Assembly: GCF_024166365.1 (NCBI RefSeq)
Contig: NC_064825.1
Coordinates: 106,096,480-106,160,479, forward strand
Direction of reading: 5' to 3'
DNA length: 64,000 nt
Source of the DNA: Elephas maximus indicus
Lineage: Eukaryota; Chordata; Mammalia; Proboscidea; Elephantidae
Of this stretch, positions 11,247 through 22,891 are shown one piece after another; position 1 is the first letter of the stretch, and each line of letters starts with the position of its first letter. Below the pieces are notes generated by a model that was not told where the DNA came from, did not search any database, and saw nothing but the letters and a program-made list of their open reading frames with translations. A program made the translations under genes and the position numbers.

Positions 11247-11900
11247 ATTCTTTTTTTAAATTGTGCTTTTAAGTGAAAGTTTACAATTCAAGTCAGTTTC
11301 TCATACAAAAGGTTATACACACATTGTTATGTGACCCTAGTTGCTCCCCCTTAAAATGTAAACAGCACACTCCTTTTCTCTACCCTGTATTTCCTGTGTC
11401 CACTCAACCAGCTCACTAATGCCTATGATACCAATGTTTATGCATCACATTTCATTTTTGACAATGTCCAATTTTCCTATATTCATAATCTGTACCTTCT
11501 GCTTTCTGATTATTAATGGATATTTGCAGCTGTTTCTTCTCATTTTAAGTCAGGCCACATCTGCAAATGAAGGTCCCAAAAGCTTTACTCCATTAAAAGA
11601 TCAACTGTACTTTGAAGAGGCAACTCTTTCCCAGTCATATTTTGTGTGCCTTCCAACGTGAAGGGCTCATCTTCCGGCACTGTATCAGACAATATTCTGC
11701 AGCTATTTACAAGGCTTTTCACTGACCCTTTTTTTTTTTTTTTTTCCATAAGTAGATCATCAGGACCTTCTTCCTAGTCTTAGTTTGGAAGTCTGCTGAA
11801 ACCTATCCCCCACGGGTGATCCTGCTGGAATTTGAAAAATCTGTGACATAACTTTCAGCATCACAGCAACATGCAAGGCACCACAGAAGGCCAGTGGAAA
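11247..11900 (-). mobile_element. Second L1 3' fragment plus unclassified repeat-like tail
   Basis: Begins with another L1 3'-end signature, 'ttaagtgaaagtttacaatt', directly against the previous L1. The part after about 11675 ('gtctgctgaaacctatcc', 'ggcataac'-like, 'catcacagcaacatgcaag') looks like an interspersed repeat that I cannot name with confidence. Confidence 0.6.
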
Positions 11901-12169
11901 TAGCAATAGGAGTATCAATATAAGCTATTATTCTAGCCTAGACAGTTCCGAGAATTTAATTGGATTTCATTATATTATTATAGTTTCAAAAACGTAATAG
12001 CATGCTAAGAAATAAAAATAACATATATCTGTACGATACTTAGAGAAATTTAAACATGAAAATTTTCATAAATGAAATAAATATTCTTAGTACATATTAT
12101 TTTAATAGATGTCTTAGATATATTTGTTTCTGATACCATGTTATCGTCATATTTCAGAATGACCTTATT
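11901..12169. other. AT-rich intergenic sequence
   Basis: Nothing recognisable in this stretch. Confidence 0.5.
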
Positions 12170-12968
12170 CTAATTTTAGAAGCTTTTTTAAGGAATAATT
12201 TACATAAGATAAAATACATCCTTTACAATCCATTTGATGAGATTTGTAGATGTACTCCCTTGTAAAACTATTTTCACAGTTGAGATACAGAACATTTATA
12301 TGATTCCCAAAAGTCTCCTTGCACTTTTGCAATCTATTCCATTCATACACTCTTCACTGCAGAAAATCACTGATCATGTTTCTGTAAGAGCTCATTTACA
12401 ATCAGAATGTACTTAGTCTGAAATCCTTTACTCAGTATAATTTTTAAAATTCATCTATGCCGTTTTATATATAAATGTAGTTAATTCCACTTTATTGCAG
12501 AATGGAATTCCATTGGATACATACACCATGCTTTGTTTATTCATTCATCTGTTGATAGACTTTTGTGTGGTTTTAAAGTTTCTGCTATTATGAATATAGT
12601 TGTTATGTATAGTCACATAAAATTTTTAATGTGAAATATGTTTTTATGTCTTTTTGGAAAAAAAATTAGGAGTAGAATGGCTGGGTCATATTGTAGGTAT
12701 GTTTAGCCTTTTGAGACAGAGTTAAACTGTTTTCCGGAGTTATTATACCATTTTACACTCCAATTGTCCAGATGTATGAGACTATCAGTAGCCCAACCCC
12801 TTTGTCACTACTTGGCATTGTTAGAATTTTTGATAGTTTTTCCTATTCTAACAGATGTGTTGTGGTATCTCGCTCTGATTTTAATTTGCATTCCTCTAAT
12901 AACTAAATGTGTTGACCATATTTATCTGTGATTATTGGATATTCATGTGTCTTTTTTAATAAAGTGCT
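12170..12968 (-). mobile_element. Old L1 (L1M-like) 3' region, left part
   Basis: Antisense decayed L1 ORF2/3' sequence: 'ttcattcatctgttgatag', 'ggctgggtcata', 'ttttacactcc'. It is split by the MaLR LTR at 12969 and resumes at 13487. Confidence 0.75.
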
Positions 12969-13486
12969 TGTCTTAGCCTTCTAATGCTGCTGTAACAGAA
13001 ATACCACATGTGGATGCCTTTAACAAACAGAAGTTTATTTTCTCACAGCTAGTCGTCTAGAAGTCAAAATTCAGGGCATCAGCTACAGGGGAAGGCATTC
13101 TCTGTCAGCTCTGGAGGAAGGTTTTTGTCATCAACCTTCTCCTGGACTAGGCTTCTCAGTGTAGGAACCCTGGGTCCAAAGGTCGCACTCTGCTCCTGGA
13201 GCTGCTTTCCTGGTTTTAAGAGGGCCTCTCTCCTCTATGCTCAATTCTTTTTTTTATATTTCACAAGATACTGACTTATACTACAACTTAATCTTGTAGA
13301 TTGAGTCCTAATTCATTAACATAACTGCCAACTATCCCATCTCATTAACATCATAGAGGTAGGACTTATAACACATAGGAAAATCACATCAAATGACAAA
13401 ATAGTGGACAATCCCACAATACTGGGAATCATGGCCCAGCCAAATTGATACATATATTTTGGGGGGACACAATTCAATCCATGACA
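12969..13486 (-). mobile_element. Solo LTR, MaLR/MLT1-like fossil, inside L1
   Basis: ERVL-MaLR-type solo LTR, antisense, about 518 bp, the least diverged copy of its kind in the window. Flanked by gtgct (12964-12968) and gtgtt (13487-13491), consistent with a 5-bp target duplication inside the older L1. It lies close to the 3' end of OR-B but in a different host sequence from the LTRs beside OR-A and OR-D, so it is an independent insertion. Confidence 0.75.
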
Positions 13487-13558
13487 GTGTTTATTCAAAT
13501 GATTTGCCCACTGTATTTTGAGTTGCTGGTTTTATTCTTGGATTGTAAAAGTTCTGTT
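13487..13558 (-). mobile_element. Old L1, right part after the LTR
   Basis: Resumes the L1 text with 'gatttgcccactgtatttt' and 'tgagttgctggttttattc', ending a few bases before the OR-B stop codon. The L1 therefore inserted at the very 3' edge of the receptor locus. Confidence 0.65.
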
Positions 13559-13561
13559 AGT

Positions 13562-14529
13562 TCAAGTGTGTCGTAACGCCAGTGATTTGGGAAGAAATTT
13601 TCTCAATGCTTCTGTAACATCTTTGTTCCTCAGGCTGTATATCATGGGGTTAAACAATGGGGTCAAAATGGTGTAGAAAAGAGAGAGAAGTTTGTCTGTT
13701 TCTTCATATTGGTTGGATTTGGGTTTTAAATAGGTAATAATAGCTGATCCATAGAATAAAATATAACTATGAGGTGGGAAGAACAGGTGGAAAAGGCTTT
13801 GGTCCGTCCTGTGTTTGATGGCAACCTGAGGATGGTTGAGATAATTCTGTTATAGGATATAGGACCCAAGTATCAGCATAAAAGGAACAGTGACAAATAC
13901 CACAGCAAATATATAGACTACCATCTCATTGACAAAGATGTCTCCACAGGCAAGCTTGAGGATTGGGGGAATGTCACAGAAGAAGTGGTTAATTTGGTTA
14001 GAACCACAAAAAGACCGAGAGAAAATCTGTCCTGTTTGCCCTACCTCAATGGTAATGGCACTGATCCAGGAGCCAGACACTAGCTGGATGCAAGTTTTGT
14101 GGTTCATGACTATAGGATAGTGCAGAGGGTGACAGATGGCCATGTAACGGTCATAGGCCATTACCGCCAGGAGAAGGCATTCTGTGGCTCCAAGCATAAG
14201 GGCAAAGCACATTTGTGTAGCACAAGCAAAAAAAAAATGTTTCCTTTCTGGGTCCAAAGATCCATGAGCATTCTAGGAAGAGTGACAGACACATAACAGA
14301 TTTCCAGGAAGGAAAAGTTACTGAGAAAAAAATACATGGGGATCTGAAGTGCGGGATCTACTCTTGTTATTAGAATTATGATGCCATTGCCCAACAGAAT
14401 AATCATATAAACAGCTAAGAATGCTCCAAAAAGAAACCAATGAAATTTGGGAATATCAGAAAATCCTAAAAGAACAAATTCCATCATTTTACTGATATTG
14501 GTTTCCTTTACTTTTAATTTGCTTTCTAT
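13562..14529 (-). pseudogene. Olfactory receptor pseudogene, OR10AG-like (OR-B)
   Basis: A full-length but broken OR10AG-subfamily coding exon, clearly older than the A/C/D group. The N-terminal piece (from MMEFVLLGF at 14487 to QKGNIF) leaves frame at an A/T homopolymer around 14228-14240. The middle piece carries MAYDRYMAICHPLHYP and INHFFCDIPPILKLACG and leaves frame at about 13850 after SYI, where a 7-bp tandem duplication (tcctata twice on the minus strand) is visible. A third 1-bp loss near 13760-13780 precedes the last piece, which ends [32 protein letters not shown]. The codon at the splice junction, ATG in the paralogues, is ATA here (14527-14529). Sense-strand family motifs remain readable throughout, so decay is moderate. 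An upstream in-frame Met at 14556 lies in what should be intron and is not credible. Confidence 0.92.
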
Positions 14530-14541
14530 CTGTGGCTTTGT

Positions 14542-15197
14542 TCTCCTTGGCTGCATTTTCCTTTTTGATAATTGAATTGTGACATGGGCATTGGCCTTTA
14601 TAATTTCTCAGTTTCTTTCTGACACTTGCATTCTCTGATCCTGGGTGATCTGTTGTGAAACCAGGAGCAATTAAGTCAATTGCAGAGGAAATCAATTCGA
14701 TCAACAAAATGTGCATGCAATTGATTTATAATTCTAGATTTGCCTTCTAATCATTCCAGTAAGATCCACAGCCGTACATTTTTATTAATCTCTCCATACA
14801 AGAGGGGAGAATGCAACTGAGACCTTTAATTCAGTTAAATATAGAATCATAATCTGACCTGCCCTTCTTTTAACTGAGAACTTCCTCAAACCAATTCCCT
14901 TCTTTCAAAGTTTTCCCTCTTTCCAAAATTGGCCTGTCTTTAAATTTCACATATATCTTTGAAGGCTTTCTGTTTGTTTGTTTTTGATCTTCATTTACAC
15001 ATAATATCCAACCCTGCACACCATATACTCAAACTGGACTCTGCTTTTTTTTTTGTTTGTAACTCAGGGAATAAGGTTCCATGTTTGTTTTCCATTTTTA
15101 TGTGCCTGTTTCATCTTTTTTAATGAATATGTAAACGATTGAGCCCAGGTATTGTATTTCACAACTTTCTCTATCACTACCTCCTATGTATCAATAA
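14542..15197. other. Upstream flank of OR-B, no gene
   Basis: Contains the presumed intron or 5' region of OR-B. A 75-codon minus-strand frame at 14489-14716 only extends out of the receptor reading frame and has no family signature. Confidence 0.5.
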
Positions 15198-15258
15198 ACC
15201 ATAGAGTTTCCAAGGAACAGCTAGCTGGTGGATTCAAACTACCCCACCAGGGCTCCAA
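15198..15258 (-). mobile_element. AfroSINE remnant
   Basis: A ~60-bp antisense scrap: 'catagagtttccaaggaac', 'ggtggattcaaact', 'ccaccagggctcc'. The middle of the SINE is missing. Confidence 0.7.
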
Positions 15259-15774
15259 ATGTATTTAATGTTTATTAATATATAACCTTAAGACACATAA
15301 TTCATTTAATCCAATACATTTTATCTTTTGTTCTCTGGTATTCATGTTTCTCTTATTAGGGTTACAACTGAGGCATCACTATCTCCATAAGTCCCTACAA
15401 CCATGTCTAACCCTCTTCCGCTGCATTCCCTCCAGCTATTTCTTTTTCTGATCAAGCCCTAGAGCATTGCCCTAATCATGATTTCTGGTCACTGGCAATC
15501 CTGCTCCGTGGAGGGGAGAGCTCAGATCAGTTGAGAGGGAAGGGGTTTATTTGCTGAATTCAGGAACTAATTTTCACACTCTCAGGAGCAGACATACTAG
15601 CAGCTGTACGCACATCACTCACAACACTTAAACTTTCAAAATATGCTGATTTTCCTCACCTCTATGGCTAACTCCTTAGTTCAAACTATCCTCTCATTTT
15701 TGGAATGAATATAATAGCCTTGTTCCACTACAATACCTTGTGTACAGGAATATCAGTGTGGACATTGAAAAGGT
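15259..15774. other. Intergenic sequence
   Basis: Nothing recognisable; no credible coding frame. Confidence 0.5.
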
Positions 15775-16095
15775 GTAAATTCCCTCATTTTACTACCATG
15801 CTAAAAGCACTTTCATGGATTCCCATTGTACTTGGAAAAATCCAAATTTATTTCCAGGAATTGAAAACTGCGATGTAACTTGGCCTCTGCCTTTATTTCC
15901 AACCTCATTGACTAAAACATCCCCCGTCCCCCACCCTGGGCAATCAGTTCTTTAGGTTTCTAAGAGTGTAAACCTTAAGGGTCCTCTTCCGCTCTTTCAT
16001 CTGCCCAGGATGTTCCTTACAGAGTGACTTCTTCTAATTAGGACTCACCTCAAATGTCATTTCTTCAGAGAGGTCTTCTCAGGATTATCCTAGAG
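15775..16095 (-). repeat. L2 LINE 3' remnant
   Basis: Antisense L2 end with 'actttcatggattcccatt', 'caatcagttctttaggttt', 'actcacctcaaatgtcatt' and 'cagagaggtcttctcagg'. Similar L2 pieces occur at 26850 and 56340. Confidence 0.7.
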
Positions 16096-16099
16096 ATTG

Positions 16100-16287
16100 T
16101 ATTGTTGTGTTAGGTGTCTCATAGTAATCCTATGTGACAGAGTGTAAATGCCCCATTAGTTTTTCCTGGCTGTAATGTTTATGGAACAAATGGTCAAGTC
16201 CTTTCTCCAGTAGAGCTGCTGAGTGAATTTGAACTGCCAAACTTTCAGTTAGCAATGAAGGACTTAACTGTTGTGCCACCATGGCTC
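16100..16287 (-). mobile_element. AfroSINE, old
   Basis: Diverged antisense AfroSINE from 'gttaggtgtctcatag' to 'gtgccaccatggctcc'. Flanks resemble each other (gagattgtattgttg / ggattatatcgttg), a probable decayed target duplication. Confidence 0.8.
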
Positions 16288-16302
16288 CTTAAGGATTATA
16301 TC

Positions 16303-16885
16303 GTTGTTGTTAGGTGCTTCCAAGTCAGTTCTGACCCATAGCAATCCTATGTACAACAGAAAGAAACACTGCCCTGTCCTGCACAAATCCTCATAACTGT
16401 AGTTATACTTGAGATCATTGCCCAGCCACTGTGTCAGTCCTTCTCATTGAGGGTTTTCCTCTTTCACTGACCCTCTGTTTTACTGAGCATGATGTCCTTC
16501 TCCCGGGACTGGTCCCTTCTGATAACATGTCCAAAGTATGTAAGATGATGTCTCGTCATCCTTGCTTCTAAGGAGCATTCTGGCTGTACTTCTTCCAAGT
16601 CAGATTTTTCCTTCTTTTGTCAGCCCATGGTATATCGAATATTCTTCCTCAGCACCATATTTCAAAGGTGTCAATTCTTCTTCAGTCTTCTTTATTATTG
16701 ACGAGCTTTCACATGCATACTACGTGATTAAAAGCACCATCGCTTGGGTCAGGTGCCTCTTAGTCCTTAAAGTGACATCTTTGCTTTTTAACACTTGAAA
16801 GGTGACTTTTGCAGCAGATTTTCCCAATGCAAAGCATCATTTGATTTCTTGACTGCTGCTTCCATGGGTGTTGATTGCAAAGCCA
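16303..16885 (-). mobile_element. RTE-clade LINE, 3' fragment, antisense
   Basis: From the tail 'gttgttaggtgcttccaag' through 'catgatgtccttctcc', 'ggagcattctggctgtact' and 'cttgactgctgcttccatgg'. 5'-truncated. Confidence 0.88.
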
Positions 16886-19509
16886 AGATTATATTAGTAA
16901 CATTGAATTATATTAGTGCCAGCGTGAATTATCTCTTTATCATATTCTTATTGTTTTATTTTAAAATAAGGTGTTTATAGCTCCACTTTTCATTAGAAGC
17001 TAAAAATTTGAGACTTGAAGATTTCGCATAAATTTTCCAGGTTTTCACAAGCTCTGGATTTCATCTCTACTACCAAGCTATTTCCAGATTCCTAGCTGTG
17101 ATATGGAAAAATAATTAATTTTCCCAAGCTTGTTAACATTTATTCAGTCAATTATATGCAATGTACTGCAATCTGATTATATCTTCTTTTAAGATTCTTG
17201 TTTTATAACCTTGAAAACAGAGTAGTGTCTAATGGAAAGGTTTATAATTTTTAATTAATACATTATTGATTATTTTTCAACTTTTTTGAAACCTAGAATA
17301 TTTTCTTCTTTCTGTCTGCTGTTCACATGATATCCTAAACCACTCCATCTTAGTACTTTACTTAATGTATTTTATCCAAGACTTTTGTATTTGCTTAGTA
17401 AACCAATGGATGAAATGGAGTCACATCTCGAAATAAACACTGGAATTGGAAAAAAGGTCCATGAGCTTTAAGCTGGTATAAACCATTTTACAAACCTAAG
17501 ATATACCATTTTACTTACAACAATGCACATCATGTGGAATGATGTACAATGGCTAAGTACATAAGAATGTGAGTAAAACACACAGGTACTTTATAGATTA
17601 CCGTGAGGACAAAATGCATCTATAGCAGTTAGAGCCAGCAGAAAACCTCAATTAACTATTAGGTTGATCAACGTCTATGAATATTTTTCCAATCAATCTA
17701 GTCCATAACACAATGAAACCTGTGAGAGGCGGTATTCAACAGGCCTGCCTTGTTTTCCAGGTCTCGCAAGTTTTCTGCCTTTGGCAGGATACAGTCTTAC
17801 CATTTTTCTATTGCTCTCTATTAAGAACCCCTACCTCCTAAACACCCTGTGAGTTTTCCTTCTCTGACAGGTTCTGCTTTACCTAGGTTCTGATTTTCAA
17901 AGGTTTTACTGTATAATTTCTGGCCTATGAATTCTAACACTATTTCCATGATGAGCCCTCAAATATGCTATTTGACTATATGCATGTCTTTTATTCCCTT
18001 GACATTACATCCTATGATTTAGCAAGAATATTTCACAAGGTTATGCCCCTAACATGGTATGCTCCATATGACTATAAATTATATGAAAAGAAATTTATAT
18101 TAGAAAATATATTGACCATGAAGAAGAAGAAGGTGATTAAAGGTGGTAATTGTGGTGAGAATGCAAAAAGCAAACTCTAAAAGTTTCCATTAAGATTCTA
18201 GTAGTTCTCAATCTTATATGTTGATTAAAAACTGATCTTATTGTTAAAAAACACAACCTTCTCACATTTATATATTTTAATCATAATAATATTTGGGCAT
18301 AGTTCCCTATATTAAGGTAAAATAAAACATTCCTAGGGGAAATCAAAAAAAACCTTAAAATATTTAGTAAAAGTAGTTATCAGATATGTCTGAGTCCTTC
18401 CAGATATACAGTATGATTTTATTGGGGTAATGTATGCCATAATAGAATATGAATTAAAAATATTGAAGTAAATTTTTTTTCATGAACTTACAATTTAGAA
18501 GAAATAAATGTTTCATATTTTCCCTAATGGAAGGAGTGTCCATCTTACATAAATGATTTCATTAATAAGGGCAATATTTCCTTTGTTATCAGAATAGCAA
18601 AATATATTTAAGTTTTTTTGCGTCTAGTTTCCTTAAGAGGTTGTTTCTTAAAATGAGTAACTTTTAAAATTAATTATCATCATCACCAGCAGTAGATAAA
18701 TTAGGGAGAATTATATGTATTTAAAACACTTGAAACACATTTAATTTAATATTTTAATTCAGAAAGAAATCTACAGCTGCAGTCTCAAGCAGTGAACACA
18801 TCTTCAGATGAAGATATACTCATTATTTCAGGAGTTTGATATTCTTTACTAAATATCGCTCTTCAAATTAAGTAATAGTCCTGAATTAAAACACAATATC
18901 AACATATTAATAGTTTATATTTACCCTTTTTGTCTTTGCTGTACTCCTTTCTCTTTGATGGTGTTTGATTTTTTTTTTTTTTAATATTTAAATTGTTTAA
19001 AATGTATTCTATTTTTTAAACAGGAATTCGACTTGCTTTTGAAATAGCAAGTTCTCTTTATGTAGGAAATAGTCACTTATCCCCTGTGGAGGTATCTCTT
19101 CTCCTGGGTCATAACTAATTTGCTAACTAATTGCTTCTCTTTGCAATTAAATTTGGTGTGTTTTTCCAAACAGCTTTTTCATGATAGACCAGACTTTCTC
19201 TGTAGTCTCTGCATAGAATATTATTTCACACATTCTTTATTTTCAAAATACAGTCAGAGCTCATGGATGTCCTGGGAAAAGAAATATTCCTAACCACCCT
19301 ATATTACCTGCAAGACAATGTTCACATTCCGTATCTCTTGCCTGCTTAACTTTCTTACTTTATTTCCGATGATTCTTTTGAATAGACTTTTTAGTAAATC
19401 ATGTCTCATTAACATCATCTGAACATATTCTGCTCATTTTCTTATCATTAGTGTGTACTGGTTTTGCTTCGCAGTGGTAGATATTTATGATCTTGGAGTA
19501 ACTTTATGG
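16886..19509. other. AT-rich intergenic sequence, no recognised content
   Basis: About 2.6 kb without a recognisable gene, RNA or named repeat. A 71-codon plus-strand frame at 17965 has low-complexity lysine-rich composition and no family signature. Parts may be very old repeats beyond recognition by eye. Confidence 0.5.
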
Positions 19510-19670
19510 AGATGCTGGTGGTGTAGCGGTTAAGAGCTATGGCTGCTAACCAAAAGGTTGGCAGTTCAAATCCACCAGACGTTCCTTGCAAGCTCTACGG
19601 GGCAGTTCTACTCTGTCCTATGGGGTTGCTATGACTCAGAATCTACTTGATGGCAACAGGTTTGGATTTT
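19510..19670 (+). mobile_element. AfroSINE
   Basis: From 'gagatgctggtggtgtag' to 'gcaacaggtttgg' plus a T run. Flanked by a 10-bp target duplication, 'gagtaacttt'. Confidence 0.92.
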
Positions 19671-19980
19671 TTTTTGAGTAACTTTTAGGAAGGCAAAGTC
19701 AATTCTGGTTTGCCTAAAGTAAGATTACTATATTTATATTACGATGCACTCTAGACAAATCGGAGCCCACGAATGGAAAAACTTAGGTTACAAACAGTCA
19801 TTATAAACAAGGGGATGAGACTAAATATTCTATATAAAAATAGAAAAATACAAAACTTCTTCATCGCAACATTTAAGAATTTAACATTTCCCAAATTTCA
19901 GTCCACTTCATGGTTTTTTTGGGGGGAGAAATACATTAAGCCTAAATCTTGAATTTTTAGCCCCATATGATCGCTTTGTG

Positions 19981-20202
19981 GGAGCCCTGGTGGTGCAGTG
20001 GTTAAGTGCTACAGCTATGAGTCGGAATTGACTCCACAGAAACGGGCTTGTGTTTTTACGAATCCTTGGTGGTGTAGTGGTTACGTGCTCTGGCTGCTAA
20101 CCAAAAAGTCAGTAGTTGGAATCCACCAGGTGCTCCGTGGGCAGCTCTGCTCTGTCCTGTGGGGTCACTGTGAGTCGGAATCAGCTTGAAGGCAATAGGT
20201 TA
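19981..20202 (+). mobile_element. Two AfroSINEs in tandem, the first internally deleted
   Basis: Copy 1 (19981-20056) runs from 'ggagccctggtggtgcag' to 'gtgctacagct' and jumps directly to the 3' end 'atgagtcggaattgactcc'. Copy 2 (about 20057-20202) starts 'cgaatccttggtggtgtag' and is near full length. Confidence 0.88.
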
Positions 20203-20538
20203 TGATGACTTTGCTTTTGATTGTTTTGCCTCCATATCAATGTGCTCTTGTTTTTGTACCAATTTGCTGTTGTTTTTATGTCTGAGACACTGCTTGTCTT
20301 CACCGTGTCAGGAGGATCCTTCTGCAGCTTTGGTCCACAGGATTTTTCCTTAGCTGTGAGGTGGTACTCCCTCTCAATTCTTTCACTATGATTATATTTG
20401 GAGGAGATAGGCATTCCCAACTTGTCTGACTTCCAATCACTGGGACAAAGTATGCCCTCACCCATACTCCACTTCCAGATATTAAACACTAATTGACAGA
20501 ACCAGGACTTGCGTTATTTTACTTCAAATAATGTGTTC
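20203..20538. other. Intergenic sequence with an unidentified minus-strand open frame
   Basis: A 102-codon minus-strand frame (20181-20489) reads as hydrophilic, lysine- and serine-rich protein (for example KEKSCGPKLQKDPPD) with less AT-driven composition than its surroundings. I cannot name a family and its C-terminus runs into the SINE. It may be a scrap of a processed pseudogene or chance. Confidence 0.25.
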
Positions 20539-20551
20539 TTATGTTCACCAC

Positions 20552-20705
20552 GGAAACCCTGGTAGCATAGTGGTTAAGTGCTACAGCTGCTAACCAAAGG
20601 GTTGGCAGTTCAAATCCACCAGGCACTCCTTGGAAACTCTATGGGGCAGTTCTACTCTGTCCTATAGGGTAGGTATAAGTCAGAATTGATGCGATGGCAT
20701 TGGGT
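20552..20705 (+). mobile_element. AfroSINE, well preserved
   Basis: Near-consensus copy starting 'ggaaaccctggtagca' with a perfect 13-bp target duplication, 'ttatgttcaccac' (20539-20551 and 20706-20718). Confidence 0.95.
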
Positions 20706-20730
20706 TTATGTTCACCACAGGCTTTAGGGC

Positions 20731-20930
20731 TAACAGCCCTGGTGGAACAATAGTTAAGCTCTTGGTTGCTAACTGAAAGGCTGGTAGTTCTAACTAACCT
20801 AGTGTCTCTGTGGGAGAAAAACCTGGCAATCTGCTTCCATAAAGATTACTGCTTAGAAAACCCTATGAGTCAGTTCTTCTCTGTCACATGGGGTCACTGT
20901 GTCTTCTTCGATGGCACTTAACAACAACAG
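20731..20930 (+). mobile_element. AfroSINE, old long form
   Basis: Starts 'cagccctggtggaacaat', includes the middle block 'ctgcttccataaagatta', and ends with the RTE-type tail 'cacttaacaacaacag'. Confidence 0.85.
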
Positions 20931-21426
20931 TTATTGGATAGCAGGTGCCAATGGGAACCTTGGAACTGACTAACCTATTATGTAATATACCAAGTTTTGG
21001 TCAGTAAGACTGTGACTACCAGCCAACACTGATTCCTCTAGAATCCCATGTTTTTACAGGAAAAAGATATCTAAACGCATCCTTTACAAAGTGAAATCCC
21101 ATGTTTTTACAAGAAAAGGATACCTAAATGCATCCTTAACAAATTTGAATACAATGAGTAGACTATGACACAATACTATAGTGAGGAAATAGAAGACGTA
21201 CATTTTCTTTTCCCTTTTCCACACCTAATACCACTCCATCAATGGGAGAGATTTTGACAAAGAACTCCTTGCTGAAGCTGGAAAATATTGTTATTATCAA
21301 CTGAAGCTTTGCTCATTTATAGAAGAAGAAGGTAAACAAGATATATTGCATGTAGTACATGCAACTGCCTCATATTCCTTTCCGACTTTACTGCTACTTC
21401 ATATATTGATTCCTGCTTTCAACCTT
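20931..21426. other. Intergenic sequence with a local duplication
   Basis: No gene. Two similar ~45-bp stretches around 21045-21090 and 21098-21142 ('atcccatgtttttacagga...ctaaacgcatccttta' and a close copy) form a small tandem duplication. Confidence 0.55.
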
Positions 21427-21765
21427 TGTTGTTGTTGTTGTTAAGTGCTATCAAGTCGGTTCCGACACATAGTGACCCTATGTACAACAGAATGAAACAC
21501 TGCCCAGTCCTGTGCCATCCTTACAATCATTATGCTTGAGCTCATTGTTGCAGCCACTGTGTCAATCCATCTCATTTAGGGTCTTCCTCTTTTTTGCTGG
21601 CCCTGTACTTTGGTAAGTATGATGTCCTTCTCCAGGGACTGATCCCTCCTGACAATATGTCCAAAGTATGTAAGATGCAGTCTTGCCATCCTTGCTTCTA
21701 AGGAGCCTTCTGGTTGTACTTCTTCCAAGACAGATTTGTTCATTCTTTTGACAGTCAGCCTTTAC
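21427..21765 (-). mobile_element. RTE-clade LINE, 3' fragment, antisense
   Basis: Tail (ttg)n 'ttaagtgctatcaagtcgg', then 'tccatctcatttagggtc' and 'gagccttctggttgtactt', ending near 'cttttgacagtc'. Confidence 0.88.
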
Positions 21766-21858
21766 TATGATTAAAAATCTATTTTGTATGCATGCCAAAT
21801 TAATGGAGAAAAGATGGAAAGACTCATTTATTTTTTAATCTGCACTATTACCATTCCT

Positions 21859-22027
21859 GGAAACCCTGGTGGAGTTGTGGTTAAGAGCTATAGCTACTAA
21901 CCAAAAGGTTGGTAGTTCAAATCCACGGGGTGCTCCTTGGACACCCTGTGGAGGCAGTTCTACTCTGTCCCCTAGAGTCACCATGAGTCGGAATTGACTC
22001 AACGGCAACAAGTTTGGTTTTTGAGTT
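21859..22027 (+). mobile_element. AfroSINE, well preserved
   Basis: Full-length copy with a perfect 13-bp target duplication, 'tattaccattcct' (21846-21858 and 22028-22040). Confidence 0.95.
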
Positions 22028-22104
22028 TATTACCATTCCTAATGAGGACAGACTTTGTGAATGATGCTCATTGTCTGTCCATCAACTTTCTCCCACAAGG
22101 GAAG

Positions 22105-22350
22105 TGTATGCACGAGTGTTAAGAGGGTGGAATCTGGAGCCAAGTAAATAGATTCCAACTATATTTCACCACCGACTAGCTGGGTTCTAATGCAAATGAC
22201 TTAAAATCTCCAAATCAGTTTTTTATTTAAATTGTGGTTAATAAAATGGCACCAATTCCATGAGAATTGAATGGGTTATTCACTAAGGAAGCACTTGAGA
22301 GTAGTACCTGACAAGCAATAATCATTTTATAAGTATATTTGTTAGTGTTC
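22105..22350 (+). repeat. MIR SINE
   Basis: 'aagagggtggaatctggag', 'actagctgggttctaatgc', 'aaaatctccaaatcag', 'ttaataaaatggcacc' follow the MIR order. Confidence 0.7.
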
Positions 22351-22891
22351 CTTACTTTGTTGTTTACACTTTTATTGAATTTAGTGGTCCTATTCGTCAA
22401 CTTGTGTTCATTAAATGCTTAAACTCCTTGTTTTGTGTGTATGATAAAAAATATATACAGTCCAGCTGCACTTCTCCCTCGTGTCAGTCAGTTTGTGGTA
22501 CTCGGGGGTCTTGTGTGTTGCTCTGATCCTGGAAGCTATGCCACCGATATTCAGATACCAGCAGGTTCACCCATGGTAGACAGGTTTCAGCTAAGCTTCC
22601 AGACTAAGACAGACTAGGAAGAAGGACCTGGAAGTCTATTTCTGAAAATAGTTAGCCATTGAAAACAGAATAGCAGCAGAACATTGATATAGTGCTGGAA
22701 GATGAGCTCCCTAGGTTGGAAGGCACTCAAAATAAGACTGGGGAAGAACAGCCTCTGCAAAGTGGAATTGATCTTAATGCCATGGATGGAGTCAAGCTTT
22801 CAGCACCTTCATTTGCTGATGTGGCACAAGTCAAAATGAGAGAAACAGCTGCAAATACACATTAATAATCACAACATGCAAGGTACGAAGT

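Noticed and set aside
14489-14716. 75-codon minus-strand frame upstream of OR-B.
   Set aside because: It extends across the presumed splice acceptor in a different frame from the receptor, without family signature.
15775-16095. Similarity to 26850-27150 and 56340-56545 as evidence for a fourth duplication unit around OR-B.
   Set aside because: The shared sequence is an L2 3' end, and flanking sequence around OR-B does not otherwise match the units.
17965-18180. 71-codon plus-strand frame in the repeat-poor region.
   Set aside because: Short, AT-driven composition, no family resemblance.
483-20705. AfroSINE heads as tRNA genes, since they contain A-box and B-box-like sequence.
   Set aside because: They lack the tRNA cloverleaf 3' half and carry the SINE body and RTE tail; they are SINEs.
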